From Actinomycetes bacterium (GTDB taxonomy: Bacteria; Actinomycetota; Acidimicrobiia; Acidimicrobiales; Microtrichaceae): DNA of 10,550 nt. Location of the stretch: assembly GCA_023437745.1 (NCBI GenBank), contig JAEZFI010000030.1, forward strand, positions 1 to 10,550. Reading direction: 5' to 3'. Below, piece by piece: positions 6,313 through 10,550 of the stretch (within the stretch, counting starts at the first letter, position 1; each line of letters begins with the position of its first letter). The translations under genes were made by a program, and so were the position numbers. The notes beneath the pieces are model-generated. The model was not told the DNA's origin, made no database searches, and saw only the letters and a program-made list of their open reading frames with translations.

Positions 6313-7530
6313 TCAGGTGCCCTGGATCTGAGCGAACCGCTCGTCGAAGAGCTGCTCCTGGTCCTCGTCGAGGTTGCCCCAGCTCCGCAGCTGCGCACTG
6401 GTCGCGGCGTCGGGGAAGAGCAGCGGGCTGTCCGCCGCCAGGGCGGCGTCCCCGCCCATCTTCCGGAGCTGGTCCTGCACGCCCTGCACGGGGCTGATGT
6501 AGCCGACGTACGCCGCGATGCGGGCCGCGTTGACCGGGTCGTAGACGAAGTCCATCCACTTCGCCGCCTTGTCGACGTCCTTGGCGCCCTTCGGGACCAC
6601 CATCGTGTCGGACCAACGGGTGCCCCCGGACTCGGGGATCACGAACTTGATGTCGGGGTTGTCCCTCGCCAGCTGCGTCACGTCGCCCGACCAGCCGATG
6701 CAGATCGCGAAGTTCCCGGTCGACAGGTCGTCCGTGTAGTCGTTGCCGTGGAAGCGCCGCACCTGCCCGTCGGTGACGGCCTCCTCGAGCTGGTCGAACG
6801 CGGGTCCGAAGTCGTCGAACACCGGCTTCTCGATGTCCACGCCCTTGGCGAGCGCCAGGAGGCCCATCGTGTCGCGCATCTCGGTGTTGATGCCGATCTT
6901 GCCCCGGAACTCAGGGTCGAACAGGTCGTCGACCGACGTGATGTCGCGCCCGGTGACGGACCGGTTGTAGGCGAGCCCCGCCATCCCGGACTGCCACGGC
7001 AGTGAGAACTCGCCGCTGGGGTCCCAGGTGGGGTTGCGGAGTGGCTCGACGAGGTTCGCGGCGTTGGGGATCAGGTCGAGCGGCAGGGGGTCCACCCACC
7101 CGAGGTTGATCAGTCGGCCCGCCAGCCAGAACGTCGGGGTGATGATCTGCGGCTTGATCGGCTTGCCGGCGCTGAGGTCGGGCTGGATCTTGGCGAAGTA
7201 CTCGTTGTTGTCGTTGTACTCCTCGCTGTAGAAGAGCTTGAGGCCGGTGGCCTGCTCGAACAGCCCAGGGGTCTCGTCGTCGAGGTACTCGGTCCAGTTG
7301 GCGTGGTAGACGTCGTACGAGTTCGCGCTGCCCGAGCCCTTCGAGGTGGCGAGGGCTTCGGACCCGCCGCCATCACCGGCGTCGTCGCCACCATCGCTGC
7401 CACACGCTGCGAGCACCGACGGACCGGCGGCGAACGCGCCGGCAGCGAGCGCGGCGTTGCGCAGGAAGCGGCGCCGCGTGAGCGCTCGGCTCATCCGGAT
7501 CGCCTGTTCGAACATCTCGTCCTCGGTCAT
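6313..7530 (-). CDS. potD: Tat-exported lipoprotein, polyamine-type ABC substrate-binding protein (PotD-like)
   Basis: The product is 405 residues. The N-terminus has a twin-arginine motif TRRRFLR (18-24), a hydrophobic Ala-rich stretch and a lipobox LAAC with Cys43. The protein is therefore likely folded inside, exported by Tat and lipid-anchored on the outer face of the membrane. A Gly/Asp/Ser linker (44-70) precedes the PotD-like domain starting at YHANWTEYL (75-83). By eye against E. coli PotD, ligand-box residues are kept: Trp79 and Tyr82, Trp280 in CIGWSGD, and Trp306 and Asp308 in TRWSD. The two acidic residues that contact amines appear as Glu217 and Asp220 in TEMRD, an Asp/Glu swap. 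This supports a polyamine or similar cationic ligand, though related putrescine, spermidine or betaine-like solutes cannot be told apart. ATG 7530 has a GAGGAGGA ribosome site 8 nt upstream. It follows the ATPase gene by 58 nt. Confidence 0.92.
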   Translation of the reverse strand: MTEDEMFEQAIRMSRALTRRRFLRNAALAAGAFAAGPSVLAACGSDGGDDAGDGGGSEALATSKGSGSANSYDVYHANWTEYLDDETPGLFEQATGLKLFYSEEYNDNNEYFAKIQPDLSAGKPIKPQIITPTFWLAGRLINLGWVDPLPLDLIPNAANLVEPLRNPTWDPSGEFSLPWQSGMAGLAYNRSVTGRDITSVDDLFDPEFRGKIGINTEMRDTMGLLALAKGVDIEKPVFDDFGPAFDQLEEAVTDGQVRRFHGNDYTDDLSTGNFAICIGWSGDVTQLARDNPDIKFVIPESGGTRWSDTMVVPKGAKDVDKAAKWMDFVYDPVNAARIAAYVGYISPVQGVQDQLRKMGGDAALAADSPLLFPDAATSAQLRSWGNLDEDQEQLFDERFAQIQGT

Positions 7531-7538
7531 GGCGTCGA

Positions 7539-7546
7539 TCCTCCTC
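7539..7546 (-). promoter_or_regulatory. Strong ribosome binding site of the PotD-like gene
   Basis: GAGGAGGA on the minus strand lies 8 nt before the ATG at 7530. It is one of the strongest Shine-Dalgarno matches in the window, consistent with high translation of a binding protein relative to its transporter. Confidence 0.75.
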
Positions 7547-7588
7547 GGGGGCGGTGGTCGTCGATCGATCGGTCCCGCGGGGTGCGGC

Positions 7589-8791
7589 TCACACCGCCAC
7601 CTCCGCGGTGGGCACCAGCTCGGTGACGCCCGCCTGGTCCGCCGAGATCTTCTCGGGCACCAGGTAGGCGGCGTCCGGCTCCCACGCCAGGACGACCTCG
7701 GTCCCGGGCCGGACGGACTCGGGCAGCTCGTGCGGCGCGACGTGGGCCACCATCGCCGTGCCCCGGCTGGTCGTGGCCTCGCAGCGCAGCACCGGGCCCT
7801 GGAACACGAGGCTCATGAGCGTGGCCGACACGCCGTTGATCGCGGAGCCCGGCGGGTGGACGGTCAGCCGCTCCGGGCGGACCATGAGCGTGACCTCGTC
7901 GCCCACCGACACGCCCTCGCCGCAGCCTCCGACGCTCAGCACCGAGTCGTCACGGGTGGTCACCGTCGCCAGGTCGCCCCTCAGCTCGGTCACCCGCACC
8001 GGCAGGAGGTTGGCCGTCCCGATGAACCCGGCGACGAACACGCTCGACGGGGAGTTGTAGATGTCGGTCGGCCGGCCGATCTGCTCGACGCGTCCCTGGC
8101 ACATCACCGCGATGCGGTCCGACATCGTCAACGCCTCCTCCTGGTCGTGCGTGACGAAGACGAAGGTGATGCCCAGCTCCCGCTGGATCCGCTTCAGCTC
8201 GAGCTGCATCGACTGCCGGAGCTTGAGGTCCAGGGCGCCGAGCGGCTCGTCGAGGAGCAGCGCCTTGGGCCGGTTCACCAGTGCCCGGGCGAGGGCGATG
8301 CGTTGCTGCTGACCGCCGGAGAGCTGGGCCGGCTTGCGGTCGGCCATGTCGGGCAGCCGGACGAGCTCGAGCATCTCCTGCACGCGGGACCGGATCTCGC
8401 TCTTCGAGGCACGGCTGGAACGCCGCACCCGCAGCCCGAACGCCACGTTGTCGAAGACGGTCATGTGGGGGAACAGCGAGTAGTTCTGGAAGACCGTGTT
8501 CACGTCGCGCCGGTAGGGCGGCACCTTCGACACGTCGGCACCGGCGAGCATGACCCGGCCCGAGGTCGGCTGCTCGAACCCGGCGATCATCCGGAGCGTC
8601 GTCGTCTTGCCGCAGCCCGAGGGGCCCAGCATCGAGAAGAACTCCCCGGTGCGGATCTCGAACGTCGACTCCTCGACGGCCATGAAGTCACCGAACGTCT
8701 TGGTCACGTGGTCGATGACGATCGCAGCACCCTCGGGCCCGGCCTGCGTACCTGCGTTCGGCGACGTCTCGATGGCGGAAGATTGACACAC
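7589..8791 (-). CDS. potA: ABC transporter ATP-binding protein, spermidine/putrescine type (PotA-like)
   Basis: The product is 400 residues from GTG 8791, slightly longer than E. coli PotA. The nucleotide-binding domain is intact: Walker A GPSGCGKT (56-63), Q-loop Gln102 in VFQNYS, signature LSGGQQQR (157-164), Walker B LLLDEP (178-183) and H-loop His215 in VTHDQEEA. The remaining C-terminal part, from about residue 255, is a TOBE-type regulatory domain, with VRPE (304-307) as its usual marker. It powers the PotB/PotC-like channel from the cytoplasm. The start is uncertain. In-frame GTGs lie at 8812, 8806 and 8791, and none has a ribosome site. I chose 8791 because it leaves the shortest leader (about 22 residues) before the first strand, IVIDHV. 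The gene lies 73 nt after the FGGY kinase stop and 58 nt before the binding-protein gene. A promoter-like pair overlaps its 5' end. Confidence 0.93.
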   Translation of the reverse strand: MCQSSAIETSPNAGTQAGPEGAAIVIDHVTKTFGDFMAVEESTFEIRTGEFFSMLGPSGCGKTTTLRMIAGFEQPTSGRVMLAGADVSKVPPYRRDVNTVFQNYSLFPHMTVFDNVAFGLRVRRSSRASKSEIRSRVQEMLELVRLPDMADRKPAQLSGGQQQRIALARALVNRPKALLLDEPLGALDLKLRQSMQLELKRIQRELGITFVFVTHDQEEALTMSDRIAVMCQGRVEQIGRPTDIYNSPSSVFVAGFIGTANLLPVRVTELRGDLATVTTRDDSVLSVGGCGEGVSVGDEVTLMVRPERLTVHPPGSAINGVSATLMSLVFQGPVLRCEATTSRGTAMVAHVAPHELPESVRPGTEVVLAWEPDAAYLVPEKISADQAGVTELVPTAEVAV

Positions 8792-8808
8792 GCCCGATGT
8801 GGTCACAA
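8780..8808 (-). promoter_or_regulatory. Possible sigma-70-type promoter at the PotA-like 5' end
   Basis: On the minus strand TTGTGA (8808-8803) and CAATCT (8785-8780) are separated by exactly 17 nt. The -10-like hexamer lies downstream of the assigned GTG, within the first codons of the ATPase gene. If this is a true promoter, its transcript would start near 8773, where the in-frame codon is ATC. The pattern may be chance. It is recorded because the ATPase start lacks a ribosome site. Confidence 0.25.
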
Positions 8809-8864
8809 GCACTCGGGTGCGCACGTCGGGGCCGTCGCCCGGCTGCGACGCGGGGTCGGTCGGC

Positions 8865-10436
8865 TCAGTGCGCGAGCGCAGCGTGCACCTTCTTGTTCGC
8901 CTTGTAGAGCGAGCAGAACTGGTCGAAGCGCTCGTCGTGGAGCGCCCGGGTGGTCGGGTCGGGCTGGTAGGTCCGGGTGATGGCGACCTTCGTGCCGATC
9001 TGGTCGGCCCGCACGTGCCCCAGCGCCACGGCCGCCAGCAGCGCCGCGCCGCGGGCGTTGGCCCGGATCGGCTCGTCGACCTGGCGGATCTCCCGGCCGA
9101 GCACGTCGGCGTGGATCTGGCACCAGAGCTCGGAGTTCGCGCCACCGCCGATGAAGTTCAGCCAGGGGAACGGGCGCTTCACGAACTTCTCGACGGCCCC
9201 CATCAGCCACCGGCTGTTGTACGCCACCCCCTCGAGGACGGCACGCACCTGGTCGGCCCGGGTGTTGCCCAGCGACAGGTGGTGCCACCCGGCGCGGATG
9301 GTGTGGTCGTCGACGGGCGTGCGCTCGCCGTTGAGCCACGGGGTGAACAGCACGCCGTTCGATCCGGCGGGCACCTTCGCGGCGAGCGCGTCCATGCGGG
9401 CCAGCGCGTCGTGCGGCGCCGGGCCGCCGCCGAGCGCGTCCTCCGGCCAGAGCACCTGGTCCCGCAGCCAGGTGAGGCACTTGCCGGCGGTCTCCTGCTC
9501 GTTCGCCACGAAGTACTTGCCGGGCAGGGGCGAGGGCAGCGAGGCCACGCCGTTGAGGAGGTTCGTCCGTTTGAACGGCACGTGGCAGGTCAGCCACGAG
9601 CTGGTCCCGATGTAGAGGTGGCCCTCGAAGTCGCCCACCGCGCCGGAGCCGATGGTGGCGGACTGCACGTCGGGGGTGCCCCCGATGACCGGGGTGCCGG
9701 CCGGGATGCCGAGCTCCCGCGCGACGTCGGGCAGCACGCCCCCCACGATGTCCGTGGCGGCGATCAGGTCGGGGAGCTTCGACCGGTCGAGCCCCGCCGC
9801 GGCGATCAGCTCGTCGACGTAGCCGATGGCGCTCGTGTCGCGGTTGTCCGTGACCCAGTGGAGCACGATCGAGTCGTAGGTCGCGACCGCACGGCCGGTG
9901 AGGCGCAGGTTGAGGTAGTCCTTGGGCTCCAGGTAGGTCGCCGTCGCCCGGGCCACCTCGGGGAGGTGCTCCTCGATCCAGAGGATGTGGCCGAGCGGGT
10001 CCTTGCCGGAGTGGGACGGCGCGCCGCCCGTGATCGAGATCCACTGGCGGAGCTTGCGGGGGTCGTAGCCCGCCACGTTGAGCCGGGACGAGACGGCCCG
10101 CCGGGTCGCCTCGGCGCCCCGGGCGTCCATCCAGATGATGGCGTCGTGGAGGTGGCGACCCTCGGCGTCCACCGGCACCGTGCCCGACCACTGGCTGGTC
10201 ACGGACACCGCGGCAACCTCGGACGGGTCCACGGCGAGGCGGGTCCACATGCGCTGTGCTGCGCCGACGATGCCCGCCCACCAGTCGTCGGGGCGCTGCT
10301 CCACTCCCGACTCGCCGATCAGCACCAGGTCGACCGGCGAGAACTCGCCGTCGAGGTGGTCGCCGTCGAGCGTGAACATCGAGACCTTGGGGCCCGACGT
10401 CCCCAGGTCGATCGTCAGCACATACCGTCCCGCCAC
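8865..10436 (-). CDS. FGGY-family carbohydrate kinase, xylulokinase-like
   Basis: The product is 523 residues, within the FGGY range of about 480-530. Two actin-like lobes are recognisable. The N-terminal phosphate motif is DLGTSGPK (10-17). The sugar-contacting region includes SQWSGTVPVD (81-90) and IIWMDARG (100-107). The catalytic base should be Asp256 in GGTPDVQSATIGSG (252-265). The C-terminal lobe has PWLNGERTP (366-374), FIGGGANSELWCQI (428-441, adenosine site) and ANARGAALLAA (459-469). It phosphorylates a sugar or polyol in the cytosol with ATP. Xylulose is the nearest guess by motif, but specificity in this family cannot be read by eye. The start is GTG 10436, directly before the first strand, with a TATCGT box 7 nt upstream and no ribosome site, which suggests a leaderless mRNA. 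It is the first visible gene of the minus-strand cluster and lies 73 nt ahead of the PotA-like gene. A kinase of this type is not a usual partner of a polyamine importer. Confidence 0.92.
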   Translation of the reverse strand: MAGRYVLTIDLGTSGPKVSMFTLDGDHLDGEFSPVDLVLIGESGVEQRPDDWWAGIVGAAQRMWTRLAVDPSEVAAVSVTSQWSGTVPVDAEGRHLHDAIIWMDARGAEATRRAVSSRLNVAGYDPRKLRQWISITGGAPSHSGKDPLGHILWIEEHLPEVARATATYLEPKDYLNLRLTGRAVATYDSIVLHWVTDNRDTSAIGYVDELIAAAGLDRSKLPDLIAATDIVGGVLPDVARELGIPAGTPVIGGTPDVQSATIGSGAVGDFEGHLYIGTSSWLTCHVPFKRTNLLNGVASLPSPLPGKYFVANEQETAGKCLTWLRDQVLWPEDALGGGPAPHDALARMDALAAKVPAGSNGVLFTPWLNGERTPVDDHTIRAGWHHLSLGNTRADQVRAVLEGVAYNSRWLMGAVEKFVKRPFPWLNFIGGGANSELWCQIHADVLGREIRQVDEPIRANARGAALLAAVALGHVRADQIGTKVAITRTYQPDPTTRALHDERFDQFCSLYKANKKVHAALAH

Positions 10437-10443
10437 CTCGCGA

Positions 10444-10449
10444 ACGATA
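10444..10449 (-). promoter_or_regulatory. Leaderless-type -10 box before the FGGY kinase gene
   Basis: TATCGT on the minus strand is followed by 7 nt and the GTG at 10436. No separate ribosome site is present. No convincing -35 hexamer is visible 16-18 nt upstream. This would be the main promoter of the kinase and possibly of the importer cluster. Confidence 0.5.
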
Positions 10450-10487
10450 CGCCCTGCCTACCTGCCGCGTTCCCACTCGTTCTGTGT

Positions 10488-10550
<63 letters not shown>

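Noticed and set aside
7562..7571. CGATCGATCG palindrome between the PotA-like and PotD-like genes as an operator
   Set aside because: It is a simple tandem GATC-type repeat common by chance here (a similar string lies near 1310 inside a coding region), with no flanking symmetry.
7346..8980. Plus-strand open frame of 544 codons opposite the PotA-like gene
   Set aside because: It is a compositional shadow of the ATPase gene, with no recognisable motif and an Arg/His-rich product.
8803..10476. Alternative minus-strand frame of 557 codons overlapping the FGGY kinase
   Set aside because: The overlapping frame 8865-10436 carries the FGGY motifs, and this one is Arg/Pro-rich without motifs.

Overview
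The window reads as chromosomal DNA from a high-GC Gram-positive-type bacterium, most likely an actinobacterium (possibly Acidimicrobiia). This is inferred from the strongly G/C-biased third codon positions, GTG starts, a Tat-exported substrate-binding lipoprotein, and several probable leaderless starts with a TAnnnT hexamer 6-7 nt before the start codon. There is no rRNA, tRNA, CRISPR, insertion sequence or phage gene. The right end dissolves into a 34-base G run followed by G/C-only sequence, which looks like a contig-end or sequencing artefact.

Layout. Left (1-1322, minus): a DAO-family FAD oxidoreductase that runs off the left edge. It resembles gamma-glutamylputrescine oxidase (PuuB). 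Across a 62-bp divergent intergenic region are two plus-strand genes: a zinc-less NADPH:quinone oxidoreductase (1385-2356) and a cysteine-type glutathione-peroxidase-family enzyme (2380-2865). A 19-bp hairpin (2881-2924) sits between this pair and the converging minus-strand cluster.

The minus-strand cluster, read right to left, is: FGGY-family sugar kinase (10436-8865), then an ABC importer of the spermidine/putrescine type in the order ATPase (8791-7589), Tat-lipoprotein binding protein (7530-6313), permease B (6284-5421) and permease C (5421-4576), then a membrane-anchored YceI-domain protein (4530-3847) and an ATP-grasp ligase (3845-2940). Spacing is tight: permease B and C share one base, and YceI and the ATP-grasp gene are separated by one base. 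Most of this is probably one transcription unit that ends at the hairpin.

Function. The importer should bring in a small cationic or related solute. Its binding protein keeps aromatic and acidic residues at the positions that E. coli PotD uses for polyamines. The neighbouring FAD oxidase fits oxidation of an amine. The FGGY kinase at the head of the cluster and the ATP-grasp ligase at its tail are not standard polyamine-uptake genes, and are the least explained part of the region. I see no clearly new defence or mobile system here. The most interesting point is this gene combination.
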